From an uncultured Bacteroidota bacterium (GTDB lineage Bacteria > Bacteroidota > Bacteroidia > Chitinophagales > LD1), in NCBI GenBank assembly GCA_937894725.1, contig CALAYL010000042.1, positions 1 through 7,272 on the forward strand: a DNA stretch of 7,272 nt. The letters run 5' to 3'. The first letter of the stretch is position 1, and each line of letters begins with the position of its first letter. Below, piece by piece: positions 1 to 7,120 of this stretch. The notes below the pieces were generated by a model. That model was given only the letters and a program-made list of their open reading frames with translations, made no database searches and was not told the origin of the DNA. Both the position numbers and the translations under genes were made by a program.

Positions 1-284
1 CAGTTCGCCATTTTGAGTGATGGTTTTTGTGATTTTTGGAATTTACCGATGAGTCTATAAACTTACTTTTAAGGCTATTTTAGGATGCTGAATAGCTGAT
101 TTCGCTCTTCGAAATGCACCTCAGTACATATAGATACATGGATAAAAGTAAATTTTTTTTGTATGCTTTTTCTATCAAGCTTATACATTTTTCTTAGTTC
201 CGTTAGTGCCTTCCTTATCTCTCGGAGGAGAGGTTGGTGCTGCCGTTGCGCTATAGAGCAACATGGGAAACGGCTAACCAAATA
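1..284. other. Region downstream of the operon with no supported gene
   Basis: The 284 bases after the HlyD stop contain short inverted repeats but no convincing terminator: GCCGTT with AACGGC (242-247 and 269-274) lacks a T-run on either strand, and CTCTC with GAGAG around 220-233 is small. On the minus strand a 68-residue frame at 75-281 could start only at TTG and resembles no family I know. On the plus strand a frame enters at base 1 and stops at 58-60, too short to judge; it could be the tail of a convergent gene. On the minus strand an ATG at 9-11 runs off the left edge after three codons. Confidence 0.5.
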
Positions 285-1586
285 TCATGTATCTAATTCC
301 CGCTTAAATTTCAATAGTAATTTTATCAATAATCTTTCTTCTTTTAAAATCACTTGGGCATCTGCTTTCATCTCAGGATAAAAGACCAACTTCTTTTTAT
401 TCGTAGTTTCTAAGTTTTGAGGTAGGTCTATCGTTATCAAATAGCTATCATTTATGGGTATAGATGCGATATTGGCTATGCTCCCACGCAATATTCCATA
501 CTGCTCGAATGGATAGTTGGCTAACTTTAAATTTACGGTTTGTCCTATTTTCATTTTAGCTGATTTATAGATAGGCACTGTCGCTTTTGCCATGATATGC
601 TGCATCGGTGAAACTATAAAAAAGGCTATGTCAGCAGTAGATAGATCTTGATTTTCTGCCCATGCTTTGGCGAATACTACCTTGCCACTTTCTGGCGATT
701 TTAAAACATATTGCTTTTCCCAGTTTTCAATATCTGCTATCAACAACTGACGGCTTTGTTGGAGTTTTATAAGTGCGTTATTCTTCTTTTCGGTTTCCTG
801 CTCTTTTAGGGTTAGGATGATTTGCTTTAGTTGCTCTATATTTAATTCATTTGAAATGATAGAAGCGGCAAAAGATTCATAGCTCATTTTTTGGTCTATT
901 AGCCCTTTTTGTATTTCATTAAACTCAATGGGTGCTATCACTTTATTTTCGTTCAAATATTGATGAGCATTAAATTTTTGTTGCTCAAAGTTTAATTTAT
1001 CATTCGATAGCTTTGTTTGATTTATCAATTTATGTTGCAGTCTTGCCTGAAAAAGAATCTGTTTGTTTGCATTTGCTATTTTTTGTGCAGTACTATGATT
1101 AGTATATTGATAAATGTAGTTTTTGACTGCCTCTTCAAAATTAGCACTTGCGCTACTTATCTTGTCTGCTTCCCCAAAGCAAGTATGCAACAGTAGCATA
1201 CTATCTAGCGATAAAACACTTATGCTATCCACTAAATCCAATTGCAAAGCCATTTTTAGTTTTAAAATCGAATCGTAGCTGACATTGCTCTCTAAAATCC
1301 CTATCATTTGATTGGCTTCTAAATCTTGATTGTCCGACACAAAAAGCTGCTTTAATTTCCCATTTATTTTTGGGTAAATGGCTATAGGAGGATGCTCGGC
1401 TGTGATGACTGCCTTAGCTGTCAAAGTATCGGGATATTGTATAAAGTAAGCACCTATAAGCAACCCTAGTAAAATCAAAAAAATCAATACTATACCATAG
1501 CGCAAAATCCAATGTGGTACTTTGCCTATAATATCCTGTACCTCTTCTGAGTGGATTGAGTTTTCTATTTTATCTATCTCTGGCAT
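285..1586 (-). CDS. HlyD-family membrane-fusion (periplasmic adaptor) protein
   Basis: This 433-residue protein links the inner-membrane ABC exporter to an outer-membrane channel. A short cytosolic N-terminus is followed by one membrane anchor (about 29-50, GIVLIFLILLGLLIGAYF). Next comes the first half of a lipoyl-like domain (about 63-100), a long helical hairpin predicted coiled coil (about 105-295), and the second lipoyl half beginning at YVLKSPESGKV (about 293). A beta-barrel region, with KIGQTVNLKLANYPF at 346-360, precedes a basic C-terminus. The order and length are normal for HlyD proteins of peptide-export systems, and the gene appears intact. It starts 17 nt after the ABC stop and is the last recognisable gene of the operon. 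No TolC-like outer-membrane partner is encoded in the window, so one must come from beyond the left edge or elsewhere in the genome. Confidence 0.93.
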   Translation of the reverse strand: MPEIDKIENSIHSEEVQDIIGKVPHWILRYGIVLIFLILLGLLIGAYFIQYPDTLTAKAVITAEHPPIAIYPKINGKLKQLFVSDNQDLEANQMIGILESNVSYDSILKLKMALQLDLVDSISVLSLDSMLLLHTCFGEADKISSASANFEEAVKNYIYQYTNHSTAQKIANANKQILFQARLQHKLINQTKLSNDKLNFEQQKFNAHQYLNENKVIAPIEFNEIQKGLIDQKMSYESFAASIISNELNIEQLKQIILTLKEQETEKKNNALIKLQQSRQLLIADIENWEKQYVLKSPESGKVVFAKAWAENQDLSTADIAFFIVSPMQHIMAKATVPIYKSAKMKIGQTVNLKLANYPFEQYGILRGSIANIASIPINDSYLITIDLPQNLETTNKKKLVFYPEMKADAQVILKEERLLIKLLLKFKRELDT

Positions 1587-1603
1587 TGGTTGATTTAAAG
1601 GGG

Positions 1604-3322
1604 TTATGACCCTAATTCTAATTGGTTTTTGACTAAATGGTAATACGCCCCCCGATTAGTCGTGAGCTGCTCATGTGTACCCTCCTCTATGATTTTTCCT
1701 TTTTCTAAGACTACGATGTTGTCTGCATTTTTCACGGTACTCAGCCTGTGGGCTACTATCACCACTGTTTTGCCTTTAAAAAAGGCATTGAGCTTTTCCA
1801 TGATTAGCATTTCATTATTAGCATCAAGGGCTGAGGTAGCTTCATCAAAAAACAGGTAATCTGGATTTTTATAGACAGCACGTGCTATTAAAATTCGCTG
1901 TTTCTGACCTTGGCTCAGACCATTGCCAGCACTGCCTATTTTGGTGTTGTATTTTAAGGGGAGCTCATCTATATAGCTTTTTATATTGGCTACAGTAGTC
2001 GCATGGTTTAGTTTGCTAGGATAAATTTTTTCATGCCCCAACGCTATATTTTCGGATATAGATTTACCAAAAAGGTAACCCTCCTGCATCACTACTCCAC
2101 ATCTACTACGCCATTGATGAGCAGATAGATCCCTTAGCTTAGTGCCGCCCACGAGAATTTGCCCACTTTGGGGATTATAAAATTTGAGGAGGAGTTTGAG
2201 GAGGGTGGTTTTGCCACTACCACTAGACCCCACTATAGCCGTCACTTTGCCCTGTGCTATTGTCAAATTCAAACCCTCAAAAACTGCTCGTTCATCTAAG
2301 GCGTTGTATTTAAAATGCACATCTTCTACTAGTATAGCACCATTTTCTACCTGCTGCTCTGTGTGCTCTGATACTTCATCTTCGTTTTCTTTATCATGTA
2401 TTTCTTTTAATCTATCTAGTGAGATAGATGCATCTTGAGCCGATTTAAAAAACGAAAGTAGCATTTCGAGAGGGGCATTCATCTGTCCGATAATGTAGGT
2501 AACGGACATCATCATACCCAAAGTCATTTCGCCTGCTATCACCGACCTTGCGGCTAAAAAAGAAATGAAAATATTTTTAAATTGATCTACAAAACGGCTA
2601 CCCGCCATCTGCCACTGTTCTAGGGCTAAAGACTGCATATTGAGTTTGAAAATCTTAGCTTGGATACGCTCCCAGCCCCAACGCTCCTTGAGTTCGGCAT
2701 TGTTTATTTTTATGTCTGCCATGCCATTGATAAGCTCAAAAATACTGTTTTGATTTTCGCTCTGACGGGTAAATCGGGCATAATCCAAGTTTTTTCGCCA
2801 ACCCATAAAAAGCAATACCCAGCCTATACTCAGCAGCGATCCTAGCACAAATACACCCAAAATAGCACTATTGTAATACGCCATGATACTCGAAAAAACG
2901 ATAAGATTGATAAGCGAAAAAAAGGTAGAAAGCGAAGCCCCTGTCATAAACTGCTCTATACGGTGGTGGTCACCAATACGCTGGGTAATATCGCCTATGA
3001 GTTTGGTATCAAAAAAAGAAAGGGGCAATGCCATCAGCTTGCGAATAAAACTAGAAATGATGGTGATGTTTATCCGTGCGCTGATATGCAGTAGTAGCCA
3101 AGACCGAATTAGCTCTACAAATGTTTTGCCGACAAATAGCATCAGCTGCGCTATCAATATGATATATACAAAGCCAATATTCTGATTGGCGATACCAGTA
3201 TCTACTAGGCTTTGTGTCAAAAATGGGAATAGCAATTCTAAACAACTCGCCAGTAGCATAGCTCCACCTAGCTGCCAAAAATAACTTTTATAGGGCCGTA
3301 TATACTGCCATAGAAAGCTCAT
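1604..3322 (-). CDS. Peptide-exporting ABC transporter, fused membrane and ATPase domains
   Basis: This 572-residue half-transporter dimerises to move peptide across the inner membrane using ATP. Residues 1-305 form the membrane domain, with hydrophobic segments at about 18-40, 50-75, 133-150, 153-175 and 250-290. The ATPase domain follows: Walker A GSSGSGKTT (365-373), Q-loop VMQEG (Gln413), signature LSQGQ (469-473), Walker B YLFFDEAT (Asp493, Glu494), SALD D-loop and H-loop His525. LSQGQ instead of LSGGQ is common in bacteriocin-type exporters. The protein matches the transport part of a PCAT, and the C39 gene directly upstream supplies the missing peptidase part in an overlapping frame. 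Lacking the covalent C39 domain, it would have to work with the separate peptidase, unless the split is a sequence error. The HlyD-type partner starts 17 nt after its stop. Product export is the firm part of this call; the specific cargo is inferred from the operon. Confidence 0.94.
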   Translation of the reverse strand: MSFLWQYIRPYKSYFWQLGGAMLLASCLELLFPFLTQSLVDTGIANQNIGFVYIILIAQLMLFVGKTFVELIRSWLLLHISARINITIISSFIRKLMALPLSFFDTKLIGDITQRIGDHHRIEQFMTGASLSTFFSLINLIVFSSIMAYYNSAILGVFVLGSLLSIGWVLLFMGWRKNLDYARFTRQSENQNSIFELINGMADIKINNAELKERWGWERIQAKIFKLNMQSLALEQWQMAGSRFVDQFKNIFISFLAARSVIAGEMTLGMMMSVTYIIGQMNAPLEMLLSFFKSAQDASISLDRLKEIHDKENEDEVSEHTEQQVENGAILVEDVHFKYNALDERAVFEGLNLTIAQGKVTAIVGSSGSGKTTLLKLLLKFYNPQSGQILVGGTKLRDLSAHQWRSRCGVVMQEGYLFGKSISENIALGHEKIYPSKLNHATTVANIKSYIDELPLKYNTKIGSAGNGLSQGQKQRILIARAVYKNPDYLFFDEATSALDANNEMLIMEKLNAFFKGKTVVIVAHRLSTVKNADNIVVLEKGKIIEEGTHEQLTTNRGAYYHLVKNQLELGS

Positions 3323-3812
3323 TTTTCTTACCGCCTTTTGGGGGTGTAGCTGTAGCAGTATCTCGATTATAAAAGCTAGGAGTAGGCTCTAGCAAAAGGG
3401 CTATGCCCTCTCCCTCTTCGGAGCTGAGCCACGCTTTTTTAAAGGTATCTTCATCGAGCGTTATTTTACCTACTGCTGGGTCGGCTATAGCGTAGCGGTG
3501 CTTTTTAGAGAAAAAAGACGAAGATACCTTATACAGTACTACAAAATGGTTTTGATTCCAATGCAAGATACAGGGCAGTGGCGCATCTGCCACCAAGGTA
3601 GCTATATCTATCTTAGCGGCTAAGGTTTTGAGACCTATCTGCTCAGCAGCTTCGCTGATACCCAATAGGCTCACTCCCTCTCTGCTGATATTAGCCCATG
3701 AGCGCAGCTGCTCTAGCTCATACCGCCTACCATAGTGTCTAGCTACCATCCGCAAACAGGTGGGTCCGCAGTCCATGGAGTCGGATTGGTGATAGAAGGG
3801 GAGTTTCGTCAT
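3288..3812 (-). CDS. C39 double-glycine leader peptidase domain protein
   Basis: This 174-residue protein has the full C39 cysteine-peptidase pattern. Catalytic Cys15 lies in QSDSMDCGPTCL, His89 in HWNQNHFVVLYKV and Asp111 in IADPAVG. C39 domains cut leader peptides after Gly-Gly, Gly-Ala or Gly-Ser, and are normally the N-terminal, cytosolic domain of a peptidase-containing ABC transporter (PCAT). Here the frame instead ends shortly after a Pro/Gly/Lys linker (TPPKGGKK, 156-163), and its last 11 residues overlap the ABC gene in another frame. A single A fewer in the AAAAA run at 3322-3326 would read straight from GGKK into MSFLWQYIRPYK, giving a fused protein of about 735 residues, a normal PCAT length. 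As it stands the peptidase may act as a separate subunit. The ATG, 7 nt after the protease stop, is well placed and directly precedes the conserved start of the domain. Confidence 0.92.
   Translation of the reverse strand: MTKLPFYHQSDSMDCGPTCLRMVARHYGRRYELEQLRSWANISREGVSLLGISEAAEQIGLKTLAAKIDIATLVADAPLPCILHWNQNHFVVLYKVSSSFFSKKHRYAIADPAVGKITLDEDTFKKAWLSSEEGEGIALLLEPTPSFYNRDTATATPPKGGKKNELSMAVYTAL
3322..3337 (-). promoter_or_regulatory. Possible ribosome-binding site and start of the ABC gene at the C39/ABC frame break
   Basis: The coding strand reads AAGGCGG, then 8 nt, then ATG. The purine-rich AAGGCGG is close to a Shine-Dalgarno at ideal spacing, so independent, coupled initiation of the ABC gene inside the C39 gene is plausible. 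This is weak support, because Bacteroidota often do without such sites and the same bases encode KGG of the C39 linker. The A5 run next to the ATG is where one extra base would have split an originally fused gene. Confidence 0.35.
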
Positions 3813-3819
3813 TTGAGCT

Positions 3820-5793
3820 TTATGACATCAGTGTGTCTTTGAAAAAAGTATAAAACAAAGCTTCTTTATTGTTAAATTCACAGCTAGCTAAATTTGAACT
3901 ATGTCCACCTTGTTTAGACTCAAAAAACAAAAAATCAAACTTCAGCTCGTTCAATTTTTTTGCGAAAATTCTACTGTGCATACAATTGACCCTATCATCA
4001 TTTTTTGAACTATACAAAAAAAGCATAGGATAAGAAGTCGCTTTTTTGAGATTAGTAATTGGGTCGTATTTTTTGATAAAATTTTTGTCAAAGTCATTTT
4101 CAGGATTTCCAAATTCACCTATATAAGCCGCTCCAGTATCATATTTATGATAGTTTAGCATGTCTATAAGAGCATTGTCAGAAAATACAGATCGATATAA
4201 ATCAGGTCTTTGAACGAATGCTACATTCACAACCAAACCTCCGTTACTCCCCCCTGTTAATCCAATTTTTTGAGGATTTGTAATACCTCGTTTTATTAAA
4301 TCTTCTGTTACTACATATAAGTCATCAAAAGTTTTTTGCTTATTTTCTCTAACTGCTTCTTGATGCCACTTTGCGCCAAATTCACCCCCACCCCTAACAT
4401 TAGCAATTACATAAACACCACCTTTATTAATCCAGTTGTCAATGAGCTTAGTGTCATAAAAAGGTAAGTTTGATATCTCAAATCCTCCATACACGTTTAT
4501 TATTGTAGGTGAAAGATTAGTTAAAAGATTACCTTTTTTGTAAAAGAGAATGTAAGGAATTTTGGTTGAATCAGCAGAGATGGCATAATTATAATCTTGT
4601 TCAAAATAGGCTTTTTTATATGGTTTTTTTTGCAAAACACCATTATGTTTTAATTTAATATTGATAAAATAAATTGTGGGGGGGGTGCTAAAAGACTCGT
4701 ATTGGTAGAAAAAAACATCAGAGTTTATATTGTAAGTAATTGGATAAACTGCACCATTTTTATAAGTTTTACTTTTTACTTGTTTCCATTTGCCCATGTT
4801 ATTGCCCAAAATTAAAATTTTAGGTTTTAACTCGCGCAACAAATAAACTACAATATAGTTTTGGGTCAATTGGCAATAACAAATGCTTTCTTTTGATTTC
4901 AATGAAAATACGAGTCTGGGAGAATTAAGATTATTTCTAATGTTCTTTTTTGAAAAAGAAATAATATCATTCGGCTTGAATTCTTTCCATGAATCTTTAA
5001 GCTGAAAAAAGATATTATCATCTATGGATCCTATATAGTTTGAGCTTTCTGATATTTGAATTTTAATACATTCCAGATTTTGAATTAGAAAAAATTCTTT
5101 TTTATGGATAGTAAGGTAGTTCGTTAATATAGTCTCTCTATTGATATTTGAAAAACTCGGCCACACTCCCAGCACATTTTTATTTGTATTGAAAACTTGG
5201 CGTCCGTTTTCTAACAAATCTCCTCTTTGCAAAATGCAGACCTCAATTGGATAGCTTGATTTTGAAACACCCCTATTGAAGTTGGTGGCAATAATCAATT
5301 CATTCTCTGAAAACCAATACGCCTCTGTTTTGTTTTTCTTTATTAAAAAACCATTAGAACAGAATTTTTTTTTATTTAAATCAAACTCTCGCAATTCGAT
5401 TGCATCAGTTCCCCCTTCAGAAAGTTTGATTAAACATAAACTTGAGTCAAAAGGATTATGGACGCTTCCACTAAAGACAAATTCCTTACCCTCTTTCTTA
5501 TTCAGTTCATCAAAGTCAATTACTACTTCCCAAATGCAATTTGGGTTTTGAGTGTACATGTATAAATCAACTCTTCTCCATTTGCCGAAATTTGACTTGT
5601 CTATTTTAGAAAACGAATATATTTTATCTTGAATAATTTTAAAGCTAGATAGTCTATCCTCATTCTTTAAGGAGCTTATGCACTTCTGTGTTTCATGATA
5701 TTTATCATTATTAGTAATTGATGCAATTGTTTTATTTGTTAAAGATGTAGCAAATAATTCCCAATCAATTTCTTTGTTAGTTTGTTCCTCCAT
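3820..5793 (-). CDS. Prolyl oligopeptidase-family serine peptidase (S9A), cytosolic
   Basis: This 657-residue protein hydrolyses, or might transpeptidate, peptide bonds by a serine mechanism. Residues 1 to about 400 form the divergent beta-propeller region. The C-terminal alpha/beta-hydrolase domain is well conserved: VYGGF (434-438, with oxyanion Tyr435), VRGGGEFG (466-473), the nucleophile elbow GGSNGG with Ser516, DDRV with catalytic Asp599 and Arg601, and GGH with His631. Length is near that of classical prolyl oligopeptidases (about 700). No signal peptide or membrane segment is visible, so it should be cytosolic. At the position of the S1-pocket Trp that stacks on proline (Trp595 in porcine enzyme) it has Tyr557, in GAAYIGEFG. 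The ATG lies within the maturase 3' end (17-nt overlap), and the stop is 7 nt before the C39 ATG, so the gene is embedded in the operon. The likely substrate is the modified precursor or product; leader processing (as by FlaP in class III lanthipeptides), macrocyclisation (as by plant PCY1 and fungal POPB) and self-protection are all possible. Confidence 0.93.
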   Translation of the reverse strand: MEEQTNKEIDWELFATSLTNKTIASITNNDKYHETQKCISSLKNEDRLSSFKIIQDKIYSFSKIDKSNFGKWRRVDLYMYTQNPNCIWEVVIDFDELNKKEGKEFVFSGSVHNPFDSSLCLIKLSEGGTDAIELREFDLNKKKFCSNGFLIKKNKTEAYWFSENELIIATNFNRGVSKSSYPIEVCILQRGDLLENGRQVFNTNKNVLGVWPSFSNINRETILTNYLTIHKKEFFLIQNLECIKIQISESSNYIGSIDDNIFFQLKDSWKEFKPNDIISFSKKNIRNNLNSPRLVFSLKSKESICYCQLTQNYIVVYLLRELKPKILILGNNMGKWKQVKSKTYKNGAVYPITYNINSDVFFYQYESFSTPPTIYFINIKLKHNGVLQKKPYKKAYFEQDYNYAISADSTKIPYILFYKKGNLLTNLSPTIINVYGGFEISNLPFYDTKLIDNWINKGGVYVIANVRGGGEFGAKWHQEAVRENKQKTFDDLYVVTEDLIKRGITNPQKIGLTGGSNGGLVVNVAFVQRPDLYRSVFSDNALIDMLNYHKYDTGAAYIGEFGNPENDFDKNFIKKYDPITNLKKATSYPMLFLYSSKNDDRVNCMHSRIFAKKLNELKFDFLFFESKQGGHSSNLASCEFNNKEALFYTFFKDTLMS

Positions 5794-6388
5794 TTGTTAA
5801 GTATTGTAATTTTACTTTGTCTTCAATGTTAAATTTTATACTTGGACAAGCTAAATGTTTTTTATCTATCCAGTGCTTAGGGCAATGACCACCGCATATT
5901 GGTAGTAAGTTGCAACTTAAGCACTTATTATTATAATTTTGTTCAATTTTCTCATACCATGTTTCTAAGCCATAGGTTTCCTGTTTAGTTTTTCCTTCAA
6001 AAATATTACCAACACTGTATTCAAGAAGTCTTTCAATATAAGGGAACTCATTACAAGTAAAGAGGTTACCATTGACATCAACTAATTCACTTTTGCCGTT
6101 TGAAGTTGCCATACAAGTGGTTTGTATTATTGGTGGCAAAAGTGTATTGTAGTTTTTATATTTCTTTAATATTTTACGTGAAAGGAAATCGATTTCAAAC
6201 CTACTATAGTCCTCTTTTGATAATGAAAGTAAGTGAGCATCGTTTTCCCAAGGATGAACATCTTTAGTATAAAACACAATCTTATCTTGGATTTGATGTT
6301 GTTCAATCAAATCCATAAGATCCCAAACAGATTCTTTGTTTCTAGTGTCAACATTGCATCTAATATCTATAGTATGAACATCTGGGTT
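5777..6388 (-). CDS. Radical SAM/SPASM peptide maturase, C-terminal SPASM part (-1 frame continuation)
   Basis: The start given here is where reading would resume after a -1 shift. This frame is open from 6400, just after a TAA, and its first ATG is at 6316. It encodes the rest of the radical SAM barrel and a full SPASM domain. In fused numbering the Cys ligands are C331-x14-Gly-x4-C351, then C395-x2-C398-x5-C404-x3-C408, then C420, which is the textbook seven-Cys pattern for two auxiliary [4Fe-4S] clusters. The conserved domain suggests selection until recently or still. An isolated protein starting at 6316 would lack the radical SAM cluster and part of the barrel, so it should not be catalytic alone. 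The 3' end overlaps the protease gene by 17 nt, so translation of this half probably helps set translation of the next gene. The gene is either recoded, freshly mutated, or mis-sequenced. Confidence 0.85.
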   Translation of the reverse strand, partial: NPDVHTIDIRCNVDTRNKESVWDLMDLIEQHQIQDKIVFYTKDVHPWENDAHLLSLSKEDYSRFEIDFLSRKILKKYKNYNTLLPPIIQTTCMATSNGKSELVDVNGNLFTCNEFPYIERLLEYSVGNIFEGKTKQETYGLETWYEKIEQNYNNKCLSCNLLPICGGHCPKHWIDKKHLACPSIKFNIEDKVKLQYLTNGGTN

Positions 6389-7104
6389 AAAAAAGTTGAC
6401 TTACAAATACTCAGTAAATTTGAGAATATTCTGTCAAAACTACCTCCTCCATTTTTTAGAAACCTTCTTTTGTCGTGTTCATTTTTGTTGCCATCTATTG
6501 TAATCTGAAATCGGGTTACGTTCATTGCGGTTAACTCAAAAAAAACAGGTTCTGTTAAAAGCACTCCATTTGTAATTATATTGGACATGTAAGTAACAGA
6601 ATTTTGTTTGCAAAACTCCGAAATTTTTGAGGAGATACTTCTAATGGATGTCATGGCAGTTAGTGGCTCTGCTCCATACCATTGCACACTTAAATATTTA
6701 CTACCTAGTGTGTTAATCCTTTTTTCAATATGTGATAGAATTTTTGCTTCATTAAAAGGTTCTATTTTTTGTTTAGTATGTTTTTGTCCACAATAATCGC
6801 AACCAAGCTGGCAGTTGGCACTAGGTGTGATTTGTAATTCATAGACATCGCTATCTTGCTTTTTTTGATACTCCTTGAACCCCTTCAATACTTCTTCTGT
6901 TTCGTTTTGGTTCTTATCTACCAAAAAATTATGTTTTACCAAATAGCTTGTTTCGCTTTCATTAAAGATTAAAGTTAGATCTGCTTTTTTTTCTATATAT
7001 TCTTTGTATTTTATTGGCAAAGCTATGATAGTTCTAGACAATGTTGAAAACAGCAATACTTTATCATTGTAACTAGATGTAACAATATATTTAGATAATT
7101 TCAT
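6367..7104 (-). CDS. Radical SAM/SPASM peptide maturase, N-terminal part (frame-disrupted gene 5777-7104)
   Basis: This 245-residue frame carries the N-terminal region and the radical SAM core. Residues 1-85 resemble the leader-handling N-terminal region of peptide maturases; a RiPP-recognition fold is likely but not shown. The [4Fe-4S] motif is CQLGCDYC, Cys98-x3-Cys102-x2-Cys105. The SAM-contact motif is WYGAEP at 142-147, where WYGGEP or WFGGEP is usual. ITNG (177-180), QITIDG (200-205) and the HDKRRFLKNGGGSFDRI segment follow in the order expected for SPASM enzymes. The frame then runs into TAG after about six residues of unrelated sequence (TQMFIL), while the true continuation lies in the -1 frame. 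A -1 shift at the T TTT TTA heptamer (6388-6394) restores a 442-residue protein of normal family length. The expected activity is SAM-dependent radical modification of the precursor, for example a Cys-based thioether, as inferred from family and context. The ATG at 7104 has only an A-rich leader and no Shine-Dalgarno, as is common in Bacteroidota. Confidence 0.9.
   Translation of the reverse strand: MKLSKYIVTSSYNDKVLLFSTLSRTIIALPIKYKEYIEKKADLTLIFNESETSYLVKHNFLVDKNQNETEEVLKGFKEYQKKQDSDVYELQITPSANCQLGCDYCGQKHTKQKIEPFNEAKILSHIEKRINTLGSKYLSVQWYGAEPLTAMTSIRSISSKISEFCKQNSVTYMSNIITNGVLLTEPVFFELTAMNVTRFQITIDGNKNEHDKRRFLKNGGGSFDRIFSNLLSICKSTFLTQMFIL
6388..6394 (-). other. Slippery heptamer T TTT TTA at the maturase frame break
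   Basis: The coding strand reads ACT TTT TTA ACC in the upstream frame. T TTT TTA fits the X XXY YYZ rule for simultaneous -1 slippage, with TTT and TTA as the P- and A-site codons. A -1 slip makes the next codons AAC CCA GAT GTT, which is exactly the frame of the SPASM half. The two frames overlap for only about 30 nt (-1 frame stop TAA at 6401-6403; zero-frame stop TAG at 6367-6369), and the heptamer lies inside. I see no convincing stimulatory stem at the usual 5-9 nt spacing; the best pairing, CCCAGAT with ATCTG-TTT-GGG, starts only 1 nt after the heptamer. A missing T (T6 for T7) by mutation or sequencing error gives the same picture. Confidence 0.5.
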
Positions 7105-7120
7105 TTGTTTTTTCGTATAA

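Noticed and set aside
1..60. Plus-strand frame entering at base 1 and ending in TAA at 58-60
   Set aside because: Only 19 codons are visible and no family is recognisable. It could be the end of a convergent gene but cannot be supported.
242..274. Inverted repeat GCCGTT/AACGGC after the HlyD gene as operon terminator
   Set aside because: The loop is long, a competing GTTGC/GCAAC pairing shares the same bases, and no T-run follows on either strand.
75..281. 68-residue minus-strand frame downstream of HlyD
   Set aside because: Its only start is a TTG directly after an in-frame TGA, the N-terminus does not look like a protein start, and no family is recognisable. The basic, Lys/Arg-rich middle is not enough to support a gene.
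2184..2438. Plus-strand frame within the ABC gene
   Set aside because: It lies antisense to the conserved Walker A and linker region and has low-complexity Ser/Leu-rich content typical of a shadow frame.
3051..3278. Minus-strand alternative frame within the ABC gene
   Set aside because: It overlaps the conserved membrane-domain coding frame and shows no family features.
6317..6386. CCCAGAT with ATCTG-TTT-GGG as a frameshift-stimulating stem
   Set aside because: The pairing is only 5+3 bp with a bulge and a loop of about 45 nt, and it begins 1 nt after the heptamer instead of 5-9 nt, so it does not support recoding.
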